NCBI RefSeq assembly: GCF_001945445.1
Contig: NZ_MSXW01000022.1
Coordinates: forward strand, 1-64,000
Length of the DNA stretch: 64,000 nt
Source: Pseudomonas sp. PA27(2017)
GTDB lineage: Bacteria > Pseudomonadota > Gammaproteobacteria > Pseudomonadales > Pseudomonadaceae
Direction of reading: 5' to 3'
Part shown: in pieces, positions 18,966 through 27,198 of the stretch
How positions within the stretch are numbered: position 1 is the first letter of the stretch
Layout of the letters: each line of letters opens with the position of its first letter
The notes under the pieces: generated by a model
Databases searched by the model: none
The model's input: only the letters and a program-made list of their open reading frames with translations
What the model was told of the DNA's origin: nothing
Program-made: the position numbers and the translations under genes

Positions 18966-19865
18966 GTGATGCATTCCCTCACCCGTGGTTATCGCTATCT
19001 ACTCAAGACCTTCGGCTATGTCGGCTGGTCGCTGTTCTGGCTGCTGATCTGGGACATCATCGTCACGGTCGACTACATGCTGTTCCTCGACCGCAGCATC
19101 AAACTGCCCTCCATGCCGCTGACCCTGCTCGGCTCGGCCCTGGTAGTGCTGATCAGCTTTCGCAACAGCAGCGCCTACAACCGCTGGTGGGAGGCCCGCA
19201 CCATCTGGGGCGCGCTGATCAACAGCTCGCGCAGTTTCGCCCGCCAGGCGCTGACCCTGATCGACGACCATGAAGGCAGCAATCCTGTGAAAGTGGTGCT
19301 ACTGCGCCGCCATGTCGCCTACATCCGAAGCCTATCCGCCAGCCTGCGCAACCAGCCCTGCGACGACGAGGTACGCGCCTTCGTGTCCGCCGAGGAGTTC
19401 GAGCGGCGCGGCACCACCAACAATTTTCCCAACGACATTCTCAACGGCTCGGCGGCCATGCTGGCCAGCGAATACAAGGCGGGCCGGCTCGACAGCATCC
19501 GCCTTACCCGTCTTGAGTCGACGCTGGTCGACGTCTCCAACTGCCAGGGCGGCCTGGAGCGTATCGCCAACACGCCACTGCCCTATCCCTACGTGTACTT
19601 TCCGCGGCTGTTCATCACCCTGTTCTGCGTGATCGTGCCAATCGGCCTGGTCGAGACTCTGGAGTGGTACACACCGCTGGCCTCGACGGTGGTCGGCTTC
19701 ATGCTGCTGGCGATCGAGCGAGTGGGCAGCGACTTGCAGAGCCCCTTCCAGGTAAGCGAACACCAGATCCAGATGGACACCCTGTGCGAGACCATCGAAA
19801 AGAACCTCGAGTCGATGCAACGTGATGCTCAGCGCGAGCGCGACGGGCGCCTCTCTGAAGGCTGA
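18966..19865 (+). CDS. Bestrophin-like (UPF0187) anion channel family protein
   Basis: A 299-residue membrane protein with helices near 17-36, 41-60, 215-235 and 240-258. The bestrophin-like motif SFRNSSAYNRWWEARTIWGAL and the later YFPRLFITLFCVIVPIGLVE are typical of the bacterial YneE family. Members form pentameric ion channels; substrate here is unknown. GGAG at 18954-18957 suits the GTG at 18966 (8 bases); ATG at 18969 is one codon later. It lies 82 bases after the glucosylglycerol phosphatase gene on the same strand. Confidence 0.85.
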   Translation: MMHSLTRGYRYLLKTFGYVGWSLFWLLIWDIIVTVDYMLFLDRSIKLPSMPLTLLGSALVVLISFRNSSAYNRWWEARTIWGALINSSRSFARQALTLIDDHEGSNPVKVVLLRRHVAYIRSLSASLRNQPCDDEVRAFVSAEEFERRGTTNNFPNDILNGSAAMLASEYKAGRLDSIRLTRLESTLVDVSNCQGGLERIANTPLPYPYVYFPRLFITLFCVIVPIGLVETLEWYTPLASTVVGFMLLAIERVGSDLQSPFQVSEHQIQMDTLCETIEKNLESMQRDAQRERDGRLSEG

Positions 19866-19925
19866 CCAGAGGGTCATTTTTCGGCGCGCCAGACGCTTTG
19901 CAGCGGGCTCGAAGATTTTTTTGTA

Positions 19926-19950
19926 GCGAGCAAAATAAATCACTACAAAA
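19926..19950. repeat. Inverted repeat just upstream of a promoter
   Basis: TTTTGTAG (19919-19926) and CTACAAAA (19943-19950) are exact 8-bp reverse complements flanking an A/T-rich core. They end three bases before the TTGACG -35 element, a position fitting an activator site or UP element. The feature is given by its inner edge and right arm. Confidence 0.4.
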
Positions 19951-19953
19951 CTA

Positions 19954-19982
19954 TTGACGGCCCCTGTGCGCTTTTGCATGAT
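19954..19982 (+). promoter_or_regulatory. Sigma-70 promoter
   Basis: TTGACG (19954-19959), a 17-base spacer, then CATGAT (19977-19982). Spacing is ideal and the -35 matches five of six bases. Transcription would begin near 19989, about 354 nt before the next gene, so the RNA has an unusually long leader. Confidence 0.65.
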
Positions 19983-20119
19983 GGGCTCGCCTCCCCTGAC
20001 GGGAGCCCTGACAAGGGCACTTGGGCGAGCTCGGTAATACCAGCCGAGCGTTCCACGATATGTACTGCCCACAAGGCAGATTGATGAAGTCGAGCGTCCC
20101 GTGCGGACGAGAGCGTTAG
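19983..20119 (+). ncRNA. Structured leader or small RNA candidate
   Basis: Part of a 477-base gap (19866-20342). Several stems can form in order: GCTCGCC/GGCGAGC (19985-19991 with 20023-20029), CTCCC/GGGAG (19991-19995 with 20001-20005), CTCGG/CCGAG (20030-20034 with 20044-20048), CTGCC/GGCAG (20065-20069 with 20075-20079) and CGTCC/GGACG. I cannot match it to a riboswitch or sRNA family I know. A 19-codon frame (ATG 20060, stop 20117-20119) starts MYCPQG and could be a leader peptide. 20120-20342 shows nothing further. Confidence 0.4.
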
Positions 20120-20342
20120 CGAGACATTGTCATGATGCCTGTGGCTGATCCTGCCGATCACCTGCATCCGATCCTGTCTTCACGGCCTTCTCCCCCACCT
20201 CCTCGACCTCGGTTAGCCGCCGTTGCGTAGCGATATCCACGCATCACTACACAGCTGTCGGCAGCACTCAAACGCCACGGGCAATGACGGCCGCACTGCA
20301 GCGGTCGCCCTAGACAGATCAGAGAATGAAGGGGTAAACGCC

Positions 20343-20669
20343 ATGAACCTGAATCAGCAACCGACCATCGACGACCTCGCCCAGCTGTTCTCCCAGCACA
20401 AGGACAGCCTGCACAACCATATTCTGTGGGTATGCGAATCGGGTGAAGTCCGCATCGACCGCCTGCCTGCCGACAAGCCGGAGCAGGAGTTCGTGAGCGA
20501 GCGGCCGAACATGCGTACCCGCCTGCGCACCTACCGCCGCGGCCAGGGCTATGTAGGCCGCCGCGCCGCCGCCGATCGCGACTTCATCGGTAACGTGCTG
20601 CGCACTCTGCAGCACGACTGGGCCCGCCCCCGCGACCAGAAGCAGGAACTGCTCGACACTTACTGTTGA
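20343..20669 (+). CDS. Conserved hypothetical protein
   Basis: 108 residues, soluble, no signal peptide or membrane helix. The C-terminal part is rich in Arg and aromatic residues (TRLRTYRRGQGYVGRRAAADRD). I do not recognise a domain. The start at 20343 follows AAGGGGTAA; an upstream extension of the frame lacks coding character. It lies at the end of a long structured leader, which suggests post-transcriptional control. A GC hairpin follows its stop. Confidence 0.65.
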   Translation: MNLNQQPTIDDLAQLFSQHKDSLHNHILWVCESGEVRIDRLPADKPEQEFVSERPNMRTRLRTYRRGQGYVGRRAAADRDFIGNVLRTLQHDWARPRDQKQELLDTYC

Positions 20670-20680
20670 GCACATCATCC

Positions 20681-20701
20681 GGTGGGCCGCGACGGCCCAC
20701 C
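20681..20701 (+). terminator. GC hairpin after the 108-residue gene
   Basis: ggtgggcc (20681-20688) pairs with ggcccacc (20694-20701), loop gcgac. No T-run follows, so termination efficiency is doubtful. Confidence 0.45.
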
Positions 20702-20851
20702 GTCCAGGACTCGTGACACGCCACATTCTGGAAATACCCGGTAAAATCTCTCGCGCTCCTGGAGGAGCCGTTCGCCGCGCTGCAAGGCAGGTGACGAGCG
20801 TTGAACCACTACGCCGCCAGCCCCAGGCGGTGCCTGCGAGACTCAAGGTCA

Positions 20852-21412
20852 ATGGATAACCTGTATAAAACGCCCAGCGCTGAACTTCTGATCGAAGAGC
20901 GCCCCCGCGATGCGTTCTTCATCACCTCTCTGAACAAACTCTTCACCCTGTACTTCGTGACGCTCGGGCTCTACTCAATTTACTGGGTCTACAAGCAATG
21001 GGATACGCAAAGAGCCGCGATGCGCCCCAAGAAGATCAGCCCGGCTGCGCGCTCGATCTTCCAGATATTCTTCATTCACTCGCTGTGCAGGCTGATCGCC
21101 AGGCAATTGCAGGCCAAAGGCCTGGGGGATTGGAAGTATGCGGGCGTGGCGTGGGCGTACATTGTTCTGATCTTCGTCAGCAATGGGCTTTCGCGTGCCG
21201 ACGGCCACCTCGGCGCCACGCTGGAACTCATGCTGTTGCTGGTTGGCACCATCCTGCCGGCCTGGCCGCTTTCGATCATTCAAGCCAAAGCCAATCTGGT
21301 CAGCGGCGATTCCGATGGCAGCAGCAACAGCCGTTTCAGTGTCGCGAACTACCTGTGCATGGTACCGGGCGTACTGCTCTGGTTATTGGTGTTCCTCGGC
21401 TATTTCCTCTGA
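20852..21412 (+). CDS. Membrane protein of unknown function
   Basis: 186 residues with a soluble N-terminus (MDNLYKTPSAELL, the short pattern of many Pseudomonas small membrane proteins) and about four helices: roughly 32-50, 68-85, 98-118 and 125-145, with another at the C-terminus. I recognise no named family; it resembles DUF4234-like proteins in layout (conserved LGLYSIYWVYKQW). ATG at 20852 is preferred over a TTG 17 codons upstream, which would add a basic, unrelated tail. Function unknown. Confidence 0.65.
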   Translation: MDNLYKTPSAELLIEERPRDAFFITSLNKLFTLYFVTLGLYSIYWVYKQWDTQRAAMRPKKISPAARSIFQIFFIHSLCRLIARQLQAKGLGDWKYAGVAWAYIVLIFVSNGLSRADGHLGATLELMLLLVGTILPAWPLSIIQAKANLVSGDSDGSSNSRFSVANYLCMVPGVLLWLLVFLGYFL

Positions 21413-21455
21413 ACGCGGAGCCGCTCGCTTCGCGAGCACCGTTGAGCGACCCAAT

Positions 21456-21480
21456 AAAAAGCCCCGGTCGATGCCGGGGC
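21456..21480 (-). terminator. Terminator of the DUF2167 gene, possibly bidirectional
   Basis: gccccgg (21461-21467) pairs with ccggggc (21474-21480). On the minus strand it is followed by TTTTTATT. It lies between convergent genes, 22 bases from the minus-strand stop. Confidence 0.8.
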
Positions 21481-21501
21481 CGTTCGTTCTTCGGGACTGC
21501 G

Positions 21502-22545
21502 TTACCTGGGCTTATCGTCCGGCGCATTGTTCAGATCCATCACGCTGGACACCGGCGGCGGCGTTTCGCTCGGGGCAGGCTCGGCCTTGGCTTGCGGCTG
21601 CACCGGGGGCTCGACAGGCGCCGACTGCTGCTTCTTGCCGGTCATTCGCCGCCAGACCCAACCGATCAGCAGTACGGGCAGGAACCACAGTTTTTTCAGC
21701 AGCACCAGCGCCGCGGCGAACAGGCCGACCTTGGCCGCCGCCTTGCCGGCGATCAGTGCGCCGAGGCCGTAGGCCGCCACTTCGTCGAGGTCCGGGTTGA
21801 AATCGGCGTAGCGGTTGCCATCGTTGAAGTCGGTCATGGCCAACACGGCCGGCACGTTCTCCTCGATCTGCGGCAACTGGTGCATGCCGGCGATGAAGTT
21901 GAGCACCAGCACGCCTTTACGGCCCAACACGCGGATGTTGTAGTTGAGGATGTGCTCGTCGCTGTCGCCGAACTTCACTTCCTTGGCCCAGTGCAGCTTC
22001 TTGCCGGCGGCGTCGTAGTGCGGCGCCGACGCCCAGCCGACGATGGCGATGGGCTCGTAGCCGTTTCCGGCGCGCCACTCGTTGTCGGCCCTGGCGCCGT
22101 CCTGCAGATCCTTGAGCATGTCGTTGTAATCGATATCGGCGGCGTCCTCGTCGGACACGTAGCCGCTTTCCTCATACTCGACGGTTACCGCCCAGGACTC
22201 GTCGGCCAGCGGCGAAACGCCTTTGGGCAGGATCATGCCCAGGGGCAGCTTGTCGTCCGGCGGGTTGCCCCAGGCTTCGACGAGCACGCGCTCGGCGTCG
22301 GCGCCATCGAGAAACACCATGTTGTCCGGCAGGTTGAGGGTCGCCAGGTTGCTGCCGACAACCACCTTGCCGGAGCGGAAGTGGAGGCTGTCGAGGAATT
22401 GCTCCTCGCTAAGGTACTGGCCTTCAGCCTCCTGCGTGCCCGTGGCTTGCTGCGCGTCCTCGGCCGGTGCCTGGTCCGCCCAGGCCAGCGGAACGGTGGA
22501 AGCCAGCAGGCTGGCCAATAACAACTCCTTGTAGAACATCTGCAA
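21502..22545 (-). CDS. DUF2167 family membrane protein
   Basis: 347 residues: signal peptide (cleaved near AWA-D), a large extracytoplasmic region with the DUF2167 pattern (GNPPDDKLPLGMILP, WAVTVEYEESGYVSDEDA, YNIRVLGRKGVLVLNFIAG), a C-terminal membrane helix (about 280-305) and a proline/alanine/glutamate tail. Homologues are annotated only as uncharacterised membrane-anchored proteins. Transcribed alone with its own terminator. MFYKELL two codons later is an equally good start. Confidence 0.8.
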   Translation of the reverse strand: MQMFYKELLLASLLASTVPLAWADQAPAEDAQQATGTQEAEGQYLSEEQFLDSLHFRSGKVVVGSNLATLNLPDNMVFLDGADAERVLVEAWGNPPDDKLPLGMILPKGVSPLADESWAVTVEYEESGYVSDEDAADIDYNDMLKDLQDGARADNEWRAGNGYEPIAIVGWASAPHYDAAGKKLHWAKEVKFGDSDEHILNYNIRVLGRKGVLVLNFIAGMHQLPQIEENVPAVLAMTDFNDGNRYADFNPDLDEVAAYGLGALIAGKAAAKVGLFAAALVLLKKLWFLPVLLIGWVWRRMTGKKQQSAPVEPPVQPQAKAEPAPSETPPPVSSVMDLNNAPDDKPR

Positions 22546-22653
22546 CTCCGTGAGATCGGCTGAATTTCGGGCGCCAGCCTATCATTCATTGCAGAATCAT
22601 TTAGTAACGTTACGTCATTTTTGGATACATCTCACATTCAGGCGCCCCGACGA

Positions 22654-22917
22654 TCAGCTTCTGACCGTCAATTTCACCAGGCGCAGCACCACGGGCCGAA
22701 CGCCCATCACGCAGATGAAGGCCACCGGCATGGCCAGCCGATAGGCTTCCAGTACGGCTCCCAGGTAACCCTCGGCCAGGCCGCGATTGGTGGCGGTGAT
22801 GACCAGGCACATCAGGAACGCCATGATACTGGACATGAAAAAAGCGAAGGCGACAGGCGATAACTTCGCCGGCAGTTTCCAGGTCGTGCGGGTTACGTTC
22901 AGCGTCGAATCGGGCAT
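22654..22917 (-). CDS. DUF2798 family small membrane protein
   Basis: 87 residues with two helices, about 25-48 (FAFFMSSIMAFLMCLVITA) and 60-78. The FAFFMSxxM...TxxN pattern is that of DUF2798. Function unknown. The start at 22917 follows aggact; a longer frame upstream runs into the promoter region. It is divergent from a LysR regulator, with matching inverted sequences beside each gene, so it is a likely target of that regulator. Confidence 0.75.
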   Translation of the reverse strand: MPDSTLNVTRTTWKLPAKLSPVAFAFFMSSIMAFLMCLVITATNRGLAEGYLGAVLEAYRLAMPVAFICVMGVRPVVLRLVKLTVRS

Positions 22918-22937
22918 CCGTAGAGTCCTTTTGGCGG

Positions 22938-23038
22938 TTGATTGATGTTGCGGCAAGCGCGGCCATTATCTGCAGCACCCGTTGCCCCGGGTAGCACGCC
23001 GCAGGTAAGGTCAGTACCAAGCAAACCTTATCAATCAA
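22938..23038. promoter_or_regulatory. Paired 9-bp inverted sites between DUF2798 and LysR genes
   Basis: TTGATTGAT (22938-22946) is exactly repeated as ATCAATCAA at 23030-23038. The sites lie 20 bases from each divergent start, placing an identical motif in front of each gene. A regulator site or overlapping promoters are possible; inference only. Confidence 0.35.
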
Positions 23039-23060
23039 GCAACCAGAAGAAAGCTTGGCT

Positions 23061-23984
23061 ATGGATACTCTGCGTGGCATCGAGAGCTTCGTGAAGGCGG
23101 TGGAAAGCGGCAGCATTGCCTCGGGTGCACGTTTGCTGGGCATCAGTGCGGCAGCCGCGAGCCAGAACATCGCGCGACTGGAAGCGTCCCTGGGCATTCG
23201 CCTTCTCACCCGCACCACGCGCAGCCTGTCTCTGACCGAAAGCGGCGAGCTGTACTTCAGCCAAGTGCGCAACGTGTTGCGTGACCTCGAGCTGGCGCGC
23301 AGCAGCGCCACCTTGCAGCACGACCATCCCCAAGGACGCCTGCGCATCGCCGCCAGCGCCGCCTTCGGCCGCTATGTGCTGGCACCGATGCTGCCGGCCT
23401 TCAGCGCCCTTTACCCGCGTATCGCCTGCGAGCTCAGCACCACCGATCGCAGCGTCAACCACATCCAGGAATCGGTGGACGTCAGTATCCGCATCCCTCA
23501 GCAGTTGGAGGACGGTCTGGTGGCGCGACACATCGCCAGCGTGCCGTCGATCTATTGCGCCTCGCCAGCCTACCTGCAAAGAGCCGGCATGCCGGACACG
23601 CCCGAAGCGCTGCGCGAGCATGACTGCCTGGCCTTCAAGGTCGCTGTGGATGGCCGCCTGATGCCCTGGCGCTTCGTGCGCGACGGCGTGCGTTTCGAGG
23701 CGCCGATCCGAGTCGCGCTGGTCAGTGACGATATCGACGTGCTGGCCCGCGCGGCGGTCAATGGCGGTGGCATCACCCGCCTGGCTGCTTTCGTCGCCGA
23801 GCCGCTGTTGGCGAGCGAACAATTGCAGCAGCTGTTCACCCCCTCGCAGGATGCCGGTGACCAGGCGCTCATCGAACCGCTCGACTACTACCTGTGCGTG
23901 CGCGACCGCTTCGAGCTGACGCCCAAGGTGCGCGCCTTCATCGAACATGTCGTGCACAGCCTGCGCGACGACTGGCGCCCTTGA
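23061..23984 (+). CDS. LysR-family transcriptional regulator
   Basis: 307 residues. The N-terminal helix-turn-helix (LRGIESFVKAVESGSIASGARLLGISAAAASQNIARLEASLG) and RTTRSLSLTESG mark the LTTR DNA-binding domain; the rest is the substrate-binding domain. It belongs to the CrgA/AaeR-like group by pattern (VAPMLPAF-type ending YLCVRDRFELTPKVRAFIEH). Ligand unknown. Divergent from the DUF2798 gene, its probable target. ATG at 23061 rather than the TTG two codons before. Confidence 0.88.
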   Translation: MDTLRGIESFVKAVESGSIASGARLLGISAAAASQNIARLEASLGIRLLTRTTRSLSLTESGELYFSQVRNVLRDLELARSSATLQHDHPQGRLRIAASAAFGRYVLAPMLPAFSALYPRIACELSTTDRSVNHIQESVDVSIRIPQQLEDGLVARHIASVPSIYCASPAYLQRAGMPDTPEALREHDCLAFKVAVDGRLMPWRFVRDGVRFEAPIRVALVSDDIDVLARAAVNGGGITRLAAFVAEPLLASEQLQQLFTPSQDAGDQALIEPLDYYLCVRDRFELTPKVRAFIEHVVHSLRDDWRP

Positions 23985-24082
23985 CGCGAGCCCGCGGTTC
24001 GCGGCGTGAGGCGCTAACGCAAATTTGACTCGCAGGGCGAATCCGGTAGGCTCGGCAGCTCATTTGAACGGAGTGTTTCCCC

Positions 24083-24364
24083 ATGGCCAAAGCCACTGCC
24101 CGCCACATCCTGGTTGCCACCGAAGAGAAGTGCAACGAACTGAAAGCTGCCATCGAAGGCGGTGCCGATTTCGCCCAGGTCGCCAAAGACAACTCCAGTT
24201 GCCCATCCAGTCGTGACGGCGGCAACCTGGGTTCCTTCGGCCCGGGCCAGATGGTCAAGGAATTCGACACCGTGGTATTCAGCGCCCCGGTCAACGTGGT
24301 GCAGGGTCCGGTGAAGACCCAGTTCGGCTACCACCTGCTCGAAGTGACCAGCCGCCAGGACTGA
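24083..24364 (+). CDS. ppiC: Parvulin peptidyl-prolyl isomerase PpiC
   Basis: A 93-residue single-domain parvulin, the length of E. coli PpiC. Motifs: ARHILVATEEKCNELK, GGADFAQVAKDNSSCPS, GGNLGSFGPGQMVKEFD and TQFGYHLLEV. It has no signal peptide, so it acts in the cytoplasm, isomerising Xaa-Pro bonds. Strong ribosome site (ACGGAG). A stem with 11-bp arms follows the stop. Confidence 0.94.
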   Translation: MAKATARHILVATEEKCNELKAAIEGGADFAQVAKDNSSCPSSRDGGNLGSFGPGQMVKEFDTVVFSAPVNVVQGPVKTQFGYHLLEVTSRQD

Positions 24365-24373
24365 TTCGCGCCT

Positions 24374-24400
24374 CGCCTGGCGCCGCCCTGGTGCCAGGCG
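24374..24400 (+). terminator. Hairpin after ppiC
   Basis: cgcctggcgcc (24374-24384) pairs with ggtgccaggcg (24390-24400) with one G-T wobble. The following TTCCCC is a poor U-run, so termination is plausible but weak. Confidence 0.5.
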
Positions 24401-24508
24401 TTCCCCTCGCGCCCCCGCCTCCCCCTACCTGGCCTTCGAAAAGCCTGGAACCGCCGCCCCTGCGCACCACTCTACCGCTGCGGTAGTCAGCGTGGGCGAG
24501 GCCATCAC

Positions 24509-25651
24509 ATGAACCGGTTCTTCCAGGCCCTTGGCCTGCGCATTGGCGACTCGGCCAAGCAAACCCGCACGCCCAGTCAGAAAGCCCTGGGTAAATGCAC
24601 CTGCGGCCAGCCCATCTTCTTTCGCAACAGCCAGTGCCTGGCCTGCCAGTCACCCTTGGGCTACGAGCCCGAACGTGGCCAGGTGGTGACCCTGATTCCC
24701 GGCGAGGATGCCCACAGCTGGCGTATCGACGGCGACTCCCGGCGCTACCGGCGCTGCGCCAACCTGCATGCCGCCGCCGGCTGTAACTGGCTGCTGCCGC
24801 ACGCCAGCGAAGCGTCGCTGTGCATCGCCTGCCAGCTCAACCGTACCATTCCCGACCTGTCGGTACCCGGCAATGAACAGCGCTGGGCGCGCCTGGAAAT
24901 GGCCAAACGTCGGCTGGTCGCGCAATTGCTGAACCTTGGTCTGCCACTGCTCAGCAAATACGAGGATGCCGAACGCGGCCTGGCTTTCGATTTCCTCGGC
25001 CCGGATCTCAGCGGCCAACCGCCGATGACCGGACATGCCAGCGGCCTGGTCACCCTGAACATCGCCGAAGCCGACGACGACGTGCGCGAGCAGACGCGCA
25101 TTCAGTTGCACGAGCCCTATCGCACCCTGCTCGGCCACTTCCGCCATGAGGTCGGCCACTATTACTGGGACCGGCTGATCGCCGGCAGCGCGTGGCTGGA
25201 CGACTACCGCCGGCTGTTCGGTGACGAGCGCGCCGACTACGGTGCCGCGCTGCAACGCCACTACGAACAGGGCGCCCCGGCCGACTGGCAGGCCTCCTTC
25301 GTCAGCGCCTACGCCACCATGCACCCCTGGGAAGACTGGGCCGAAACCTGGGCCCACTACCTGCACATGATGGACACCCTGGACACCGCCCTGAGCTTCG
25401 GCATGCGTGCCGGCGACGTGGAGCTGGAGTTCCGGCCCTACACCCGGGCCGCGCTGTATGACCCGGGCGATCCCCAGGCCGAGGAATTCCTGCAGTTCAT
25501 CAATGCCTGGATCGAGCTGGCCGCTATGCTCAACGAGCTGGCACGCAGCATGGGCCACAAGGATCTCTATCCGTTCGTGCTGTCGGCTGCGGTGGTCGGC
25601 AAGCTGCAGTTCATCCACCGGGTCGTCGAGGCGGCGTCCCCGAACCATTGA
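24509..25651 (+). CDS. Zinc-ribbon metallopeptidase family protein
   Basis: 380 residues. An N-terminal zinc ribbon (CTCGQPIFFRNSQCLACQ; further Cys near CANLHAAAGCNW and CIACQ) precedes a peptidase-like domain with HEVGHYYWD (His213, Glu214, His217) and a distal EDWAETWAHYLHMMDTL that may supply the third ligand. This combination is the putative zinc-binding metallopeptidase family (zinc-ribbon plus Peptidase_Mx). Substrate is unknown, and no signal peptide is present. A perfect CTACCGC-T-GCGGTAG palindrome (24474-24488) lies just upstream. Confidence 0.8.
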   Translation: MNRFFQALGLRIGDSAKQTRTPSQKALGKCTCGQPIFFRNSQCLACQSPLGYEPERGQVVTLIPGEDAHSWRIDGDSRRYRRCANLHAAAGCNWLLPHASEASLCIACQLNRTIPDLSVPGNEQRWARLEMAKRRLVAQLLNLGLPLLSKYEDAERGLAFDFLGPDLSGQPPMTGHASGLVTLNIAEADDDVREQTRIQLHEPYRTLLGHFRHEVGHYYWDRLIAGSAWLDDYRRLFGDERADYGAALQRHYEQGAPADWQASFVSAYATMHPWEDWAETWAHYLHMMDTLDTALSFGMRAGDVELEFRPYTRAALYDPGDPQAEEFLQFINAWIELAAMLNELARSMGHKDLYPFVLSAAVVGKLQFIHRVVEAASPNH

Positions 25652-25694
25652 GCCCGGCTGGTCCAGGCACCGGCCAAGCTGAAGGAGTTCTTGC

Positions 25695-26111
25695 ATGACT
25701 CAACTCGACCGACACGGAAGCTGCCTGTGTGGCGCCGTCAAGCTGACCTTGCGCATCGCCAGCCCCGACATCAGCGCCTGCCACTGCGCGACCTGCCGCA
25801 AATGGGGCGGCGGCCCGCTGCTGGTAGCCGAGGGTGAGTTGGCGCAGCTCAGTGGCGAGCAGCAGGTGCGCATCCACGACTCATCGGAGTGGGCCGAGCG
25901 CGGTTTCTGCGGTCAGTGCGGCAGCCACCTGTTCTATCGCCTGAAAAGCAACGGCCACCATGCCGTGCCGGTCGGTCTGCTTGACGACCATGGCGACTGG
26001 CAGTTCGACAGCCAGATCTTCGTCGAATCCAGGCCGGCCTATTACTGCTTCGCCAACCAGACCCGCGAGCTGACCGGCGAGCAGGTGTTCGCCGAGTTCG
26101 GCCAGGGCTGA
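25695..26111 (+). CDS. GFA (CENP-V) domain protein
   Basis: 138 residues with the Mss4-like zinc fold of the GFA family: GSCLCGAVKLT, CHCATCRKWGGG and GFCGQCGSHLFYR carry the Cys ligands. Founding members were proposed to help glutathione react with formaldehyde, but most homologues are untested. It follows the metallopeptidase gene by 43 bases with a good ribosome site (AAGGAG), and is probably co-transcribed. Confidence 0.85.
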   Translation: MTQLDRHGSCLCGAVKLTLRIASPDISACHCATCRKWGGGPLLVAEGELAQLSGEQQVRIHDSSEWAERGFCGQCGSHLFYRLKSNGHHAVPVGLLDDHGDWQFDSQIFVESRPAYYCFANQTRELTGEQVFAEFGQG

Positions 26112-26192
26112 TTCCGGGCTCGCCCAGGGACGGCACGACCAGCGCTGGCTTGCGAGGCAGCGGCGACAGCCTCTACCCTGCGCATTCGTTGA

Positions 26193-26942
26193 ATGAGCCC
26201 TCCTGCAATGACCCTCGCTGACCTGCTGTTGTTCGCCATTCCTGCCGTCTTTCTGACCGGCCTGTCCAAGGGCGGCTTCGGCGGCGCGCTGGGCGGCATT
26301 GCCGTGCCGCTGCTGGCATTGGCCACCTCGCCGATGCAGGCGGTCGCGGTGATGTTGCCGATCCTCTGCCTGGCCGATGTGGTAGGGCTCAAGGCCTACT
26401 GGGGAAAATGGGATACGGCCAACCTCAAGGTCATGCTTCCTGGCGCGGTGATCGGCATCGTCATCGGCTCGCTGACCTTCGAGCTGCTCAACGAAAACCT
26501 GATCGGCCTGCTGATCGGCGTCATTGCCATTTCCTTCGTGCTGCTGGGGCTGCTCAAGAGCGACCCGGCGCCTCGCCCGTTGCAACCCCGCCGGGGCCTG
26601 GCGCTCTGTTCGGTGGCGGGTTTCACCAGCTTCGTCGCCCATGCCGGCGGCCCACCGGTGATGATGCACCTACTGCCTCAGCAACTGGAAAAGCTGCGCT
26701 ACGTGGCCACCATCAACCTGTTCTTTCTGCTCACCAACGCGATGAAGCTGATTCCCTACACCTGGCTCGGCCAATTCAGCCGAGAAAACCTGCTGCTCAG
26801 CCTGATGCTCGCGCCCATCGTGCCGCTCGGCGTATGGACGGGTCTGTGGTTGCAGTCACGGATCAACCACACCTGGTTCTACCGCATCGCCCGCCTGGGC
26901 ATGCTGCTGGCTGGGTTGCAGCTGATCTGGAAGAACATCTAG
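26193..26942 (+). CDS. TauE/SafE family permease
   Basis: 249 residues with about eight membrane helices. The first, FLTGLSKGGFGGALGGIAVPLLAL, and the central SVAGFTSFVAHAGGPPVMMHLLPQ are the duplicated TauE/SafE motifs. Members export sulfite or sulfonate-related anions; substrate here is not predictable. ATG at 26193 or at 26208 are both possible. The only nearby sequence after its stop is a REP-pair repeat. Confidence 0.85.
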   Translation: MSPPAMTLADLLLFAIPAVFLTGLSKGGFGGALGGIAVPLLALATSPMQAVAVMLPILCLADVVGLKAYWGKWDTANLKVMLPGAVIGIVIGSLTFELLNENLIGLLIGVIAISFVLLGLLKSDPAPRPLQPRRGLALCSVAGFTSFVAHAGGPPVMMHLLPQQLEKLRYVATINLFFLLTNAMKLIPYTWLGQFSRENLLLSLMLAPIVPLGVWTGLWLQSRINHTWFYRIARLGMLLAGLQLIWKNI

Positions 26943-27104
26943 GAACCTGTTCACGATTTTTATGTGCCTTAAGCGGCAAGTACAAGGCAGGAGCAGACAC
27001 TCAAACCAACCAGTGGGAGCCCCGACCTCGGGGCGAAACGATTGCAGCCTGACTGCCTATTTCGGCGGTGCCTGAGCGAATCGCCGCGAGGTCGCGGCTC
27101 CTAC
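26941..27104 (-). repeat. Solitary REP-pair (REPIN-like) unit
   Basis: On the minus strand this 164-base unit has the same order as the three tandem units at 37.5-38.0 kb: GTAGGAGCCGCGACCTCGCG, a 38-base middle (GCTCAGGCACCGCCG..GCAGTCAGGCTGCAATCG), CGCCCCGAGGTCGGGGCTCC, then an AT-richer tail ending GAACAGGTTCCT. Two REP palindromes in inverted orientation make it REPIN-like. It fills most of the TauE-dgt gap. Confidence 0.75.
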
Positions 27105-27198
27105 AGTGGATCGGGGAACGGCCGCTACCGCCACCTAGCCGCCAGAATCAACGAACCTGGGCCGAATGGTCATGAACAGGCTCCAAGCCAAATCGCAC

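Noticed and set aside
19983..20119. A known riboswitch (yybP-ykoY, cyclic-di-GMP, fluoride, cobalamin, guanidine) or 6S/tmRNA/RNase P
   Set aside because: I looked for their conserved cores and found none. It stays as an unassigned candidate.
20801..20851. TTG start for the membrane protein at 20852
   Set aside because: The extra 17 residues are basic and unlike the family start MDNLYKTPSAEL; ATG at 20852 fits better.
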